From NCBI GenBank assembly GCA_963700705.1, contig CAVOYQ010000010.1, positions 388,021 to 452,020 on the forward strand: DNA of 64,000 bases. The letters are read 5' to 3'. This DNA is from JAHEFT01 sp963700705 (GTDB lineage Bacteria > Pseudomonadota > Gammaproteobacteria > Xanthomonadales > SZUA-36). Below are positions 10,071 through 20,618 of the stretch, piece by piece. Each line of letters opens with the position of its first letter. Position 1 is the first letter of the stretch. The notes below the pieces were generated by a model. It had not been told where the DNA came from. It saw only the letters and a program-made list of their open reading frames with translations, and searched no databases. Made by a program: the position numbers and the translations under genes.

Positions 10071-11198
10071 ATGACACGTCGACTGCTGCTGTTAACTGCT
10101 GTTCTCACCCTGTTGGCAAACCCGGCGATTCCGGATCAATCGGACCCTTCGCTGAAGGATGCGTTCTCCGGTGCATTCCTGGTCGGCGCCGCCCTGAACA
10201 AGAAACAGATCCTGGGCGAAGAGCCGGGGGCCATGGAGCTTGTCGTCCGGCAGTTCAATGCGATCACGCCCGAAAACGTCATGAAGTGGGAACGTATCGA
10301 GCCCGTGGAAAACCAATTCGAGTGGGATGCACCCGATGCACTGGTGAAATTCGGCAACGCCAATGACATGTTCATCACCGGTCACACGCTGGTCTGGCAC
10401 CAGCAAACGCCGGAGTGGGTCTTTGAAGACGGCCACGGTAACCCGGCCACGCGCGAGTTGTTGCTGGAACGACTTGAAAAACACATCAATGCCGTGGTTG
10501 GCCGCTACAAGGGAAAAGTCCAGTCCTGGGATGTAGTCAACGAAGCGCTGAACGAAGACGGCAGCCTGCGCGAATCGCCCTGGTATACCATCATTGGCGA
10601 GGACTACCTGCAAAAAGCCTTCGAGTTTGCCCACCAGGCTGACCCGGACGCGGAACTTTACTACAACGATTACAATCTTTTTATTCCGGAAAAACGCGAA
10701 GGGGTCATGCGCCTGGTCAGGAACCTGCAGGAAAAAGGCGTTGCGATCCACGGGATCGGCATGCAGGGCCACTACGGCCTGGTCAACCCCAAAGACATGG
10801 GTCAGTTCGAAACGGCGATCAACGCGTATTCCAGCCTGGGCGTTTCGGTAAGCATTACGGAACTCGATATTTCGGTGCTGCCCTTTCCGGAACGGGAAAA
10901 ATGGGGTGCTGATATCAGCCAGAACCTGGAGTTGCAGGCGCAATACAATCCCTATGCAGAGGGTTTGCCGGAAACCGTCGCCACTGCCCAGTCGGAACGG
11001 TACATGGATCTGTTCCGCATTCTGCTGGCCTATCGGGAGCAGGTGGAACGAGTCACGTTCTGGGGTGTTAACGATGGCCAGAGCTGGAAAAATGACTGGC
11101 CGATGGAAGGCCGAACCGATTACCCGCTACTGTTCGACCGTAACAATCAGCCGCGCCCGGTTTTTTACGACATCATCGGACTTACCACCCATGAATAA
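10071..11198 (+). CDS. secreted endo-1,4-beta-xylanase, glycoside hydrolase family 10
   Basis: About 375 residues from the ATG at 10071, which directly precedes a signal peptide (TRRLLLLTAVLTLLANPA). The frame is open further upstream, but that part is not signal-like. GH10 hallmarks are NAITPENVMKWERIEP, GHTLVWHQQTPEWVF, the acid/base Glu in WDVVNEALNEDG, ELYYNDYN, GIGMQGHYG, the nucleophile Glu in SITELDIS, and FWGVNDGQSW near the end. There is no carbohydrate-binding module. It cleaves xylan outside the cytoplasm. Its last eight bases overlap the zwf start, so the two are coupled. No xylose importer or isomerase is seen nearby. Confidence 0.94.
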   Translation: MTRRLLLLTAVLTLLANPAIPDQSDPSLKDAFSGAFLVGAALNKKQILGEEPGAMELVVRQFNAITPENVMKWERIEPVENQFEWDAPDALVKFGNANDMFITGHTLVWHQQTPEWVFEDGHGNPATRELLLERLEKHINAVVGRYKGKVQSWDVVNEALNEDGSLRESPWYTIIGEDYLQKAFEFAHQADPDAELYYNDYNLFIPEKREGVMRLVRNLQEKGVAIHGIGMQGHYGLVNPKDMGQFETAINAYSSLGVSVSITELDISVLPFPEREKWGADISQNLELQAQYNPYAEGLPETVATAQSERYMDLFRILLAYREQVERVTFWGVNDGQSWKNDWPMEGRTDYPLLFDRNNQPRPVFYDIIGLTTHE

Positions 11199-12661
11199 AT
11201 TCACCCCTGTAGAACTGTTCGACCTGGTGATCTTTGGCGGGGCCGGTGATCTCGCCCTGCGCAAGTTGCTGCCGGCGCTTTACCACCGGGACCGGGATTG
11301 CCAGATGCCGGCCGACTGCCGGATCATTTCGCTGGGGCGTTCGGCGATCGAACACCAGGATTTTCTGCAAAAAGTCAGGGAAGCGCTTGTCAGCCACCTG
11401 GCCGCTTCCGAGTTTTCCGAAGAACTGTGGCAGGCTTTTTCCCGCAGGCTCCAGTACATCCAGACCAATGCGCTCGAACCCGGCCAGTGGCAGGATCTGG
11501 CCAAGGCATTGGAAGGGCACGAAGACCGCATCCGGGTTTTCTACCTGGCCACGGTGCCGAAGCTGTTCGGGCCGATCGCCCAGGGCTTGAAGCAGAATGA
11601 CCTGGTCAGCGCAGAAGCCCGAATCGTGCTGGAAAAACCGCTGGGCACTGACTACCAGTCGGCCCGGAAAATCAACGACCAGGTCGGCGCCTGCTTTTCC
11701 GAAAACCAGATTTTCCGGATCGACCATTACCTCGGCAAGGAAACCGTGCTGAACCTGCTGGCGCTGCGCTTTGCCAATTCCCTGTTCGAACCGCTGTGGA
11801 ATCGCGGCAACATCGATCACGTCCAGATCACGGTGGCCGAGGACCTGGGCGTCGGCGGCCGGATCGAATTCTACGACCAGGTCGGAACCCTGCGCGACAT
11901 GGTGCAGAACCACATGATGCAGTTGCTGTGCCTGACGGCCATGGAACCACCGGTCAACCGCGACCACGCCGCCGTCCGGGACGAAAAAATGAAAGTGCTT
12001 CACGCCCTCAAGCCGATCGCCAGGGAAGATATCAAGCGCTATACCGTCAGGGGCCAATACCAGGCCGGCGCGATCAATGGAGAAGCCGTTCCGGGCTATC
12101 TCGATGAACTGGGGCATGACGGCAGCGTTACGGAAACCTTCGTCGCCCTGAAACTGCAGATCGAGAATTGGCGCTGGTCGGGCGTGCCCTTCTACCTGCG
12201 CACCGGCAAGCGCCTCAAGACGAAATACTCGGAGATCGTGATCCAGTTCCAGCAGGTGCCCCATTCAATGTTTCCGGAGCTGACCGATTCCAACGGACCC
12301 AACCGCCTGAGTATCCGCCTGCAGCCCGATGAGGGCGTAAAGCTCAGCCTGATGTCGAAAGATCCGGGGCCGGGTGGTTTCAGCCTGCGGCCCGTTTCGC
12401 TGGATCTCAGTTTTGAGCAGACCTTCGGTAACGGTCTATCCCGACGCCTACGAACGCCTGCTGATGGAAGTGATCCGGGGCAACCCGTCATTGTTCATGC
12501 GCCGCGACGAAGTTGAATTCGCCTGGCGCTGGATCGACGACATCATTGACGGCTGGACCGAATCCGACCAAAAGGTGGAGCAGTACGTGGCGGGAACCTG
12601 GGGACCCACCGCATCCTCGCTGTTACTGGACCGCGACGGACGCCACTGGTACCCGGATTAG
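11191..12661 (+). CDS. zwf: glucose-6-phosphate 1-dehydrogenase; one frameshift near the C-terminus
   Basis: From ATG 11191 the product shows the NADP-binding motif FGGAGDLALRKLLPAL, VFYLATVPKLF, RIVLEKPLGTD, the active-site signature RIDHYLGKE, GRIEFYDQVGTLRDMVQNHMMQ and PFYLRTGKRL. It catalyses glucose-6-phosphate to 6-phosphogluconolactone with NADP+. At about 12428-12440 the frame slips by one base: EQTFG is followed, in the next frame, by VYPDAYERLLMEVIRGN and GTWGPTASSLLLDRDG up to a TAG at 12659-12661. Total length of about 490 residues is normal. The usual pgl and edd neighbours are absent; instead it overlaps a xylanase gene by eight bases. Confidence 0.9.
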
Positions 12662-12824
12662 TGGCCTGTAACAGAGAAATCGAAAGCGCCTGGCTCGGTC
12701 TGATGGCGCCTGGCTTGGTCTTCACTCGGCCGATAGCTGCGGCTATCGACCTCGCTCCAGACCTGCGCCAACCACCACCATCCCTTCGTCATCCTGCTTC
12801 CGCTTCCTCTGTTACAGGCCACTA
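12659..12824. repeat. 166-bp element with 18-bp perfect terminal inverted repeats
   Basis: The arms 12659-12676 (TAGTGGCCTGTAACAGAG) and 12807-12824 are exact reverse complements. The outermost TAG of each arm provides the stop codon of the gene on that side: zwf on plus, the molybdenum hydroxylase on minus. Inside is a second hairpin, CGATAGC-TGCG-GCTATCG. It could be a miniature transposable element that landed between converging genes, or a structured bidirectional 3' end. I see no coding capacity. Confidence 0.65.
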
Positions 12825-15000
12825 GACTCCTGATTCCTTGATAGCGGCGAGAACCCGCTCCGGTGTCATCGCCATGCGGTTCAGCCGCGCCCCGGTGGCA
12901 TCATGGATGGCATTGGCGATTGCGGCCCCGACAATAATGATGGCCGGCTCGCCGCCGCCCTGCGGCGGAATCTCGTTGGCCTCGACGATGAGTGGTTTCG
13001 ATTTTCGGAACAGAAGAAAACAGCGGGATGCGGTATTGATTGAAATTCGTGGTCAATATCTCGCCGCCCCTGAAATCAAGCTCCTCTGACAGGGCATAGC
13101 CCAGGCCCATCGTGATACAGCCTTCCATCTGTATCGTCGCGCCTTGCGGATTGATCACGATGCCCATTTCCTGGGCGCATACCACCCGTTCGACCTTGAC
13201 CTGGCCGGTATCCCGGTTGACCGCAACCTCTGCAACCATCGCCACGTAGCTGCCGGCGTCCTCGCCACAGGCCACGCCCAGGCCTCTGTCCGACGGGGCG
13301 GCAGCCGGAGTCCAGCCGGACTTTTCGGCGACGGCCTTGAGCACACGGATCATCCGCGGGTCTTCCAGGTTCCGCAGGCGAAACTCCACCGGGTCCATCC
13401 CGGTCAGCGCAGCCATGATGTCGATTTGCGACTCGCGCGCAAACGCATTGGTGTTGTTCCCGGGCGCCCTCCAGGCGCCGGTTGCGAAGAAGTGCGACCC
13501 CGGCGGCCCCACCCAACCCCTGGGGCGGGCAACGGTCCGGTGATTGGGAACGGTATAGAACTGTTCGGCGCCACGTGCGCCGGCGTAGAAAACCTCGTAG
13601 TCCCAGAATGTCAACTTGCCCGAGTCGTCGACGCCGGAACCAATCCGGACAACGGCCGCCGGGCGATACGTGTCATAAAAGAATTCTTCCTCGCGGGTGC
13701 GCATCACCTGGACCGGCACTCCGGCGGCCCTGGCCAGCCGGGCGGCTTCGACCGCCTGGATGTTGCTGGTCTTGCCGCCAAAGGCGCCACCCACGTAGGG
13801 CGTGATGACCCGGACTTGCCCGACCGGAAAACCGATCGCCTTGGCGACCTGGTCACGCACGCCGAACGGATTTTGGGTTGAAGCCCAGACGGTTGCCTTG
13901 TCGCCCTCGATGACCGCCAGGGCTGCATGCGTTTCAATCGGTGCATGGGCTATGTAGCCATCGTAAAACGTCGTCTCGACCGATTTCGCCGCTTGCGACC
14001 GGCCACTGTCGAGATCGCCGCCTTCCGCAACGACCTCGCCTTCCGGCGCCACACCGAGCAGGTGCGAATAAATGGTCTCCGGGGTTACGGTTTCAGCCGG
14101 GGTGTCGAACGTGGCTTCGATGAGTGCAAGCGCCTCGGCTGCCGTGTCGGGCAGCGCATGCAACACGGCGATCAGATCGCCGTCTTCGACCACCTGGACG
14201 CCGGCCATCGCGCTTGCTTTGGACGTATCGACCGTCAGCAGTTTGGCGCCATGCGCGGGTGGCCTGAGAATCCGCGCGTAAAGCATGCCGGGCAGGCGCA
14301 TGTCGCCGGTGTATTTCGCGCGGCCGGTGACCTTTTCCAGCGAGTCGCGCCGGAGCATCGGTTCGCCCATGACCTGGAACTGCCTGACGTCCTTCAAATC
14401 GGGTTTGACCATCAGGTGCCGCTCGATACGGCGGCCCTGGGCCAACTCCCCGTAACTGGCGCAGCGCTGCCGATCCGCCCGGACGCAAACCATCCCGTCA
14501 CGTGTCTCCAGTTGCGCAACCGGTACCCCCAGTTTTTCGGCGCCGAGTTCCAGCAGGATGCCGCGGGCTTCGGCGGCGGCGGCCCGCAACAGCGGGCCAA
14601 AGAAACGGGTGGTCATCGAGCCCCAGGTACCCCGGTCCCACGGGCAAAGATCGGTATCACCCATCAGCATGTCGACCGAATCAAAGGGGACATCGAGTTC
14701 GTCGGCCAGCATCTGGGCCAGGGAGGTGATCACACCCTGGCCCATCTCGATCTTGCCGGTGAACCCGGTTACCCGGCCGTCGGCCGCGATGCTCAGGAAC
14801 GCGTTGAAGTCCGACGGCACAACCTCGGCGGTGCGGGCTGCAGCCGCCTCCGCGTCCACGGTTTCCTGCGCCAGCAGGTTTTCACCCAGGGTGACATACA
14901 CCATGACCCCGGCGAACTGCTTCAGGAATTCGCGCCGGCCGGGCAAGTGTTCCGGGGGGGCCTTCTCGAGGTCAGGCGTAATACCGGGAAATTTTTTCAT
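12822..15000 (-). CDS. molybdenum hydroxylase large subunit (IorB/aldehyde dehydrogenase type), Tat-exported; one frameshift
   Basis: About 726 residues. The N-terminus has a twin-arginine segment (PGRREFLKQFAGVMVYVTLG). The body carries molybdopterin-binding features: GKIEMGQGVITSLAQMLADELDV, GDTDLCPWDRGTWGSMTTRFFG, KVTGRAKYTGDMRLPGMLYARIL, TPYVGGAFGGKTSNIQAVEAA and GAWRAPGNNTNAFARESQID. Family members oxidise aldehydes or N-heterocycles such as isoquinoline, passing electrons to a 2Fe-2S partner. The frame slips near 12990-13008: VPKIET, then in the next frame PLIVEANEIPPQGGGEPAI to the stop at 12822. The ATG overlaps the small-subunit stop by four bases, so the pair is one operon. The Tat-like segment suggests periplasmic action; the substrate is unknown. 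Confidence 0.88.
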
Positions 15001-15485
15001 GTGGTTGAACCTCCGGCGCCCTGCATTTCCTTACCCGCTGCCTGGATGGCGGTAATGATGCGCTTGTGTGCGCCGCAGCGGCACAGGTTGCCGTCCATGG
15101 CGTTGACGACTTCTTCACGCGAAGGGTTCGGGTTTGAACGGAGCAGTCCGTAGGCAGTCAGGATCATGCCGGGCGTGCAGAAACCGCACTGCAGGGCGTC
15201 GTTCGCCATGAAGGCCTTCTGCAGTGCATGAAGCTGGCCGTCTTTCTCGAGACCCTCGATCGTCGTCACCTGCTTGCCGCTGACACTGCTGGCACTGAGC
15301 ATGCAGGCGGGTAAGGGCTGATCATCGACCAGCACCGTACAGCTTCTGCATTGGCCGTGGCCGCAGCCGAATTTCGTGCCGGTCAGATTGAGTTCAGTGC
15401 GCAGGATCCAAAGCAGTTTCCGGTCGCCGTCCACTTCGATTCGGAGCGGTTTACCGTTCAGTGTGAATGCGATTTCAGTTGGCAT
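14997..15485 (-). CDS. molybdenum hydroxylase 2Fe-2S small subunit (IorA type)
   Basis: 162 residues with the two-cluster layout of this family. The plant-ferredoxin-type cluster ligands are in FGCGHGQCRSCTVLVDD with a fourth Cys in LPACML. The second, helical cluster domain has LQCGFCTPGM and NLCRCGAHKRI. It transfers electrons from the molybdenum site of the next gene's product. It has no signal peptide of its own, so co-export with the Tat-tagged large subunit is the likely route. It is upstream of the large subunit with a four-base overlap. Confidence 0.94.
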   Translation of the reverse strand: MPTEIAFTLNGKPLRIEVDGDRKLLWILRTELNLTGTKFGCGHGQCRSCTVLVDDQPLPACMLSASSVSGKQVTTIEGLEKDGQLHALQKAFMANDALQCGFCTPGMILTAYGLLRSNPNPSREEVVNAMDGNLCRCGAHKRIITAIQAAGKEMQGAGGSTT

Positions 15486-15563
15486 GGCGCAAGACCTGTG
15501 AATACGGTTCCAATTTACACTGCCTGCATCAAAAAATCATCCGGGCGTCAGCCGGCTAGCCTA

Positions 15564-15569
15564 TATAAT
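15564..15569 (+). promoter_or_regulatory. possible sigma-70 minus-10 box for the aldo/keto reductase gene
   Basis: A perfect TATAAT at 15564-15569 lies about 60 bases before the ATG at 15629, in the gap between divergent genes. No good minus-35 box is visible 17 bases upstream, so this is weak evidence. Confidence 0.3.
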
Positions 15570-15628
15570 CGATCCCTGCCGCTAAACCCGGGTATACCCA
15601 GTAGAGTTTTTTGAGAGTGAGAAAAACA

Positions 15629-16534
15629 ATGCAAGTCAGCCGGGTTTCCATGACCGTGGAAGAACTGAAAGTATCACGATTCATCGCCGGATTCTGGCGC
15701 CAGAACGCCTGGGGTTTCAGCGACACGCAATTGCAGGCATACATTGAAAGCCTGCTGGAACTGGGTGTGACAACGATGGATCACGCTTTCGTTTATCGCA
15801 GTGAATCTCAATTCGGCCGCGTTCTGGCCTCGGCGCCGCAGCTGCGCGAAGGCATGGAAATCATCAGCAAGTTTGGCATTCGCCCCGCCGGCTTTGGCGA
15901 ACTGGGCGCGCAGGAAACAAACTACTATGACAGTTCGCCCGAATACTTGAAGCGCTCGGTCGAGGCGACCCTGTCGGATCTGAACACCACTTACCTGGAT
16001 GTCCTGTTGGTGCACCGGCCGGACTTCCTGATGAATGCCGAAGAACTGGCGGCAGCGTTCAAGGACCTGAAAGCCCAGGGCAAGGTCCGGTTCTTCGGTG
16101 TGTCCAATTTTTCTTCATCGCAGTTTGAACTGCTACAGTCGGCCTGCGATTTTCCACTGGTCACCAACCAGGTGGAATTTTCACCCCTGTGCATGGAACC
16201 ACTCGGGAATGGCGTGCTGGATCAATGCCAGCGCCACCAGGCGAATCCCATGTTGTGGAGTTGCCTGGGCGGTGGGCGCCTGCTGCTGGGCAAGGATGCG
16301 CGAAGCGTACGCATACGCAATGCCCTCGGAAACGTTGCCGACCAGGTCGGCGCCGAATCGCTTGACCAGGTCATCTACGCATGGCTTTTGAGCCTGCCCT
16401 GCAAGGCCTTGCCCATTGTCGGATCGGGCAAAATCGAGCGGATCAAGCGGGCCTTGCCGGCAGAAAACATCCGGCTGGACCGGGAGCAGTGGTACTCCAT
16501 CTGGCAAGCTTCAACGGGCCACTCCGTACCCTGA
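15629..16534 (+). CDS. aldo/keto reductase (YdhF-like)
   Basis: About 301 residues of NADPH-dependent oxidoreductase with a TIM barrel. Catalytic-tetrad positions are visible: TTMDHAFVYRSE (Asp and Tyr), IISKFGIRP (Lys) and LLVHRPD (His). The C-terminal cofactor segment ALPIVGSGKIERIKRAL matches the family's nucleotide-binding end. The ATG at 15629 is preferred; a TTG at 15611 would add six residues. It is divergent from the molybdenum hydroxylase pair. The physiological substrate cannot be read from the sequence. Confidence 0.88.
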   Translation: MQVSRVSMTVEELKVSRFIAGFWRQNAWGFSDTQLQAYIESLLELGVTTMDHAFVYRSESQFGRVLASAPQLREGMEIISKFGIRPAGFGELGAQETNYYDSSPEYLKRSVEATLSDLNTTYLDVLLVHRPDFLMNAEELAAAFKDLKAQGKVRFFGVSNFSSSQFELLQSACDFPLVTNQVEFSPLCMEPLGNGVLDQCQRHQANPMLWSCLGGGRLLLGKDARSVRIRNALGNVADQVGAESLDQVIYAWLLSLPCKALPIVGSGKIERIKRALPAENIRLDREQWYSIWQASTGHSVP

Positions 16535-16723
16535 CAACAGGGTCAACGGCATCGCCGCATGCATTCAAGCACGCTGCAGCGACCAATTTAACCCGTCCTG
16601 TACACCAACCGAATTCCCGGCAACTTTGTCACAAGGGTGAAACCGGTGCCATCTCTGCTATTCTTTTAATTAACCAGCCACCAACAAAAATACACCGGCT
16701 GTAAACCAAAGAGGAGATCAATC

Positions 16724-18130
16724 ATGCAATTTTCCCAAACACATATGCGACAAAAGATGGGGGTGTATTTTTGCATCAGCCTGACCCTGGCTCTGACCAC
16801 GGCAATATCTTCCCAGCTTTTTGCCGACGAAACCTGCATGTCCCCGTACATGGCGAAAATCGTAGGCCAGGAGGATTTTGTCTATGTCTGGACACTCGGC
16901 AAGGAAGGCGTCGGTGACGAACAGGACAAACTGGTCACCGTAGACGTCAACCCTGCACTCACCCAATTACGGCAAAGTCGTCAATTCGCTGTCTGTCGGG
17001 GGGCGCAACGAAGCACACCACTCGGGCCTCACCGACGACCGCCACTACCTCTGGGCCGGCGGACTGGACACCAGCAAGATCTACATCTTTGATATTCACA
17101 GCGACCCGGCCAAACCGGTTTTGCACAGAGACCATAGATAACCTTGTCGCAACCAGCGGCGGCGTAGTCGGCCCGCATACGACTTACGCCCTGCCCGGGC
17201 GCATCATGCTTACCGGCCTGTCGAACGACAAGGACCATGGCGGCCGCACGGCGTTGGTTGAATACACCAATGCGGGTGACTACGTGACCACCCACTGGAT
17301 GCCCACCGACTGCGGACCTGCGTGGCGCCGTAAAATCGGGCAGTTACGCGGATGGATACGGCTACGATGTTCGCGCCTTGCCGCGCCGCAACGTGATGAT
17401 CACCTCATCTTTCACCGGCTGGAACAACTACATGGCGAACCTGGGTAAACTCATGGGCGATTCAGAGGCCATGAAGCGCTTCGGCAACACCGTGGTCATC
17501 TGGGACCTGCACAGCCGCAAGCCGTTAAAAGTACTGGACGTGCCGGGCGCACCGCTGGAAATCCGTTGTGCCTGGGGCGCGCACAACGATTACTGTTTTA
17601 CGACCACGGCCCTGACTTCGAAAATCTGGCTGATTTACGAGGACGACAAGGGGGAATGGCAGGCAAAGGCGGTCGCAGACATTGGCGACGCCTCCAAAAT
17701 TCCGCTGCCGGTGGATATCTCAATAGCAGCGGATGACTCCCTTTTATGGGTGGACACCTGGAACGACGGCACCGCCCGCCTGTTCGACATTTCCGATCCG
17801 TTCAAGCCGGTACAAATCCAGGAAACCAAGATCGGTGCGCAGCTCAATATGGCTTCCCAGAGCTGGGACGGCAATCGAATCTATTTCACTTCTTCCCTGC
17901 TCGCCAACTGGGACAAGGTCGAAGCGCAGAGGGTGAAGACCTGCAATTCTTCAAGGCCTACACCTGGGACGGGGAGAAGCTCAATCATCAGTTCACCATC
18001 GATTTCGTCGCAGGAGAATCTGGGTCTGCCGCACCAGATGCGCTTTGGCGCCTATGCCCTGTATGGACAGACCAATCCGCTGGTGGGCAAAAGCACCCCG
18101 CAGAGCGACATGACCGTCGCCGGTAGATAG
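16724..18130 (+). CDS. mtoX: methanethiol oxidase / SBP56 selenium-binding protein, exported; about five frameshifts
   Basis: A signal peptide of about 34 residues (ending SSQLFADE) leads into SBP56 sequence: CMSPYMAKIVGQEDFVYVW, then in changing frames GGRNEAHHSGLTDDRHYLWAG, GGVVGPHTTYALPGRIMLTG, LSNDKDHGGRTALVEYTN, YDVRALPRRNVMITSSFTGWN, LDVPGAPLEIRCAWG, PVDISIAADDSLLWVDTWND and LPHQMRFGAYALYGQ. The family oxidises methanethiol to formaldehyde, H2S and H2O2 in the periplasm and binds copper. Slips fall near 16966, 17125, 17308, 17925 and 18012, yet almost every residue between them fits the family, so sequence error is a strong possibility. It is followed with a one-base overlap by a SCO1-MauG gene, the known genetic company of mtoX. 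Confidence 0.85.
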
Positions 18131-20080
18131 TGGGGCTCGTTTCACAGTACCCGCCAGCGGCCGGGTTGGCGCGGGCAGGACGCGCCAATCTCTTTCTGGC
18201 GAAAACCCTGTTTGCCATCCTCTTCGCCGGGCTGGTTTTCAATCCCGGTGGCTCAGCCTCTGCGCGGTCTGAACCGCCCGAGACCCAGGTATTGGCTCCG
18301 GGCTGGACGGAACTCGAGTTCGAGCCGCCGAAACCGGGCAGTTACCAGCTTCCACCCATGGGCGTGGCTGGAGACGGCGAAGTTCTCGACACCGAAGGCA
18401 ACACCATCAGCCTGCACAGCCTGATGGGCGACAAGGTGGTGGTCCTGAGCTTTATCTACAGCAGCTGTTCTGATGCCAACGGGTGCCCGCTGGCGACCCA
18501 CGTGCTCGAACGGCTGCAGAACCAGTTGCTGAAGGACCCGGCAGCCGGAAACAACGTCCGGTTCGTCAGCCTGAGTTTCGACCCGGTCCAGGACACACCG
18601 GAAGCCATGGGACGTTATGGCCGACCCTACATATCCGGCGATTTTGACTGGCGTTTCCTGACCACCAGCGGTCAGGGAGCATTACAGCCGATCCTCGAAT
18701 CCTACGGACAGGCGGTGGTGCGGGATCCTGATTCAGAGGAGGGCGAAGCCGGCAGTATTTCGCATGTGTTAAGGGTGTTTCTGATCGACCGGAATCTGCA
18801 AATTCGGAATATATTCTCGGCCTCGTATTTGCATGCAGATACCATGCTGAACGACATCCGGACACTGCAGATGGAATCGGCTGAAAGCCCTGTTATGCAG
18901 GGTCCGGGAGACTTCAAGGAAGGTTACGAAAATCCTGATTACCGGACCCGGACCCAGAGCCTTGATCAGCGCCGCGGAAAACCGGCCGATCTGCTGGCTT
19001 ACATGGACGCGCCCCCACTCGGGCTGCCGCCCGTGCCTGTCCCTGCAGCGAACCCGCTGACGGCCGAAAAAATTGAACTCGGCCGGTTGCTGTTTTATGA
19101 CCGGCGGCTGTCGCACAACAACACGTTTTCCTGCGCGATGTGCCATATACCCGAACAGGGATTCTCCAGCAATGAACTGGCCACGGCCGTCGGCATAGAA
19201 GGCCGCAGTGTTCGGCGCAATGCGCCGACCATTTACAACGTGGCGTACCTTGAGCGCCTGTTCCACGATGGCCGCGAAAACACCCTTGAACAGCAGATCT
19301 GGGGCCCGTTGCTGGCGCGCAATGAGATGGGCAACCCCTCGGTCGGACAGGTAATCGACCGGATCAGGTCTCTTCCCTCCTACAGCGCCCGGTTCGACCA
19401 CGCATTCCCTGGACGGGGGGTTACAATGGAAACCGTGGGCATGGCGCTGGCCAGCTACGAACGGATGTTGGTGTCCGCCAACAGTCCCTTTGACCGCTGG
19501 TACTACGGCGGTGACCAGGCAGCGATGTCGGCTGACCAGCAAGCCGGGTTCCGCTTGTTTACGGGCAAAGCCAACTGTTCGAACTGTCACCGGCTTGACG
19601 GCGAAGTGGGCCTTGTTCACGGACATGCAGATGCACAACACCGGAATTGGCTATCAACGCTCGATGATGAAATCGCCCGCGGATGCCCGGGTCCAGATTG
19701 CACCGGGAAAACACATTACCGTGCGCGGAGACGTGGTAGCAGAAGCTTCGGAACCACCACCCAACGACCTCGGGCTCTATGAAATCACCGAAAATCCGGC
19801 TGATCGCTGGAAATACCGGACTCCGACATTGCGCAACATCGCCCTGACGGCGCCCTACATGCACAACGGTTCAATGGGGACCCTGGAAGAAGTTATCGCT
19901 TTCTACAATGGCGGCGGCTTTGAGAACGATTTGTTGGACCCGCTGGTTCGGCCTCTGGACCTGACCGAGGCAGAAAGCAATCAACTGCTGTTGTTTCTGT
20001 CTGCCTTGACCGGCGACAATGTAAATGCGCTGGTCGCTGATGCTTTCGCCGTACCGATAGGGAATACCGGTTTGGAGTAG
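18130..20080 (+). CDS. SCO1/SenC thioredoxin-like domain fused to MauG-type di-haem cytochrome c peroxidase; one frameshift
   Basis: A GTG at 18130, overlapping the upstream TAG by one base, gives an N-terminal signal segment. Residues of roughly 55-260 form a SCO1/SenC thioredoxin fold: GDKVVVLSFIYSSC with GCPLA completing the metal-binding Cys pair, and VRFVSLSFDPVQDTPE. Roughly residues 300-640 are a di-haem peroxidase/MauG domain with haem sites CAMCH (near 19132) and CSNCH (near 19576), plus RTPTLRNIALTAPYMHNGS. The frame slips near 19600-19615, after CHRLDGE. In mtoX loci, SCO1/SenC and MauG proteins accompany the methanethiol oxidase and probably supply copper or a modified cofactor. 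Here they are one polypeptide. Confidence 0.85.
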
Positions 20081-20159
20081 GAGCCATTGACCCGGTGTCC
20101 AGCGGATCAGAGGCCCTCGCCTTGTTTTAGGATAAAAATGGATTCATCAAGGAGGCTCC

Positions 20160-20483
20160 ATGAATACAGTCAGCCGTTCAAAGAAAACAGCAGTCCTGTC
20201 ATTGGCCTGCATGTCACTCTTCCTTGGAACTGCCGCGGCGGGCAACCGGGAAGCCAAACAAGCCGAACTGGACGCCGCCTGCGAACAGGCCCGTGAAGCG
20301 AAGCTGGCGCCGCTGCGGGAACAATACATCGAAGAATGCGTGAAGAACAAAGAGCAACCCGACCGTAAGTCCTGCGAGGTTTTTTACGCCGACTACGGGG
20401 CACAATCCGGACACCGTGCGCCACTCTTCTACGACCTTCCCGAGTGTGTCAAAGCGTTTGACTACCAGAACAGCGAGGACTAA
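20160..20483 (+). CDS. small exported cysteine-containing protein, unknown function
   Basis: 107 residues with a strong AAGGAGG site upstream and a clean signal peptide ending GTAAAGN. The mature part is charged and helical with four cysteines (DAACEQAR, EECVKN, KSCEVFY, PECVKAF), which could form two disulfides in the periplasm. It sits between the MauG-type gene and the gluconate-dehydrogenase-like operon. I do not recognise a named family. Confidence 0.75.
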   Translation: MNTVSRSKKTAVLSLACMSLFLGTAAAGNREAKQAELDAACEQAREAKLAPLREQYIEECVKNKEQPDRKSCEVFYADYGAQSGHRAPLFYDLPECVKAFDYQNSED

Positions 20484-20618
20484 CCGTCACCCGGCACCCG
20501 GATAATCGCGCGGGTCTTTCGATTTTACGCTGGCGAACAGGCAGCGGAACCCTTAATCTTGGCGGCTACTCCAAATCCTGCTGGATTGCCGAATGACGAC
20601 CCTGAGGAAAACTCACTG

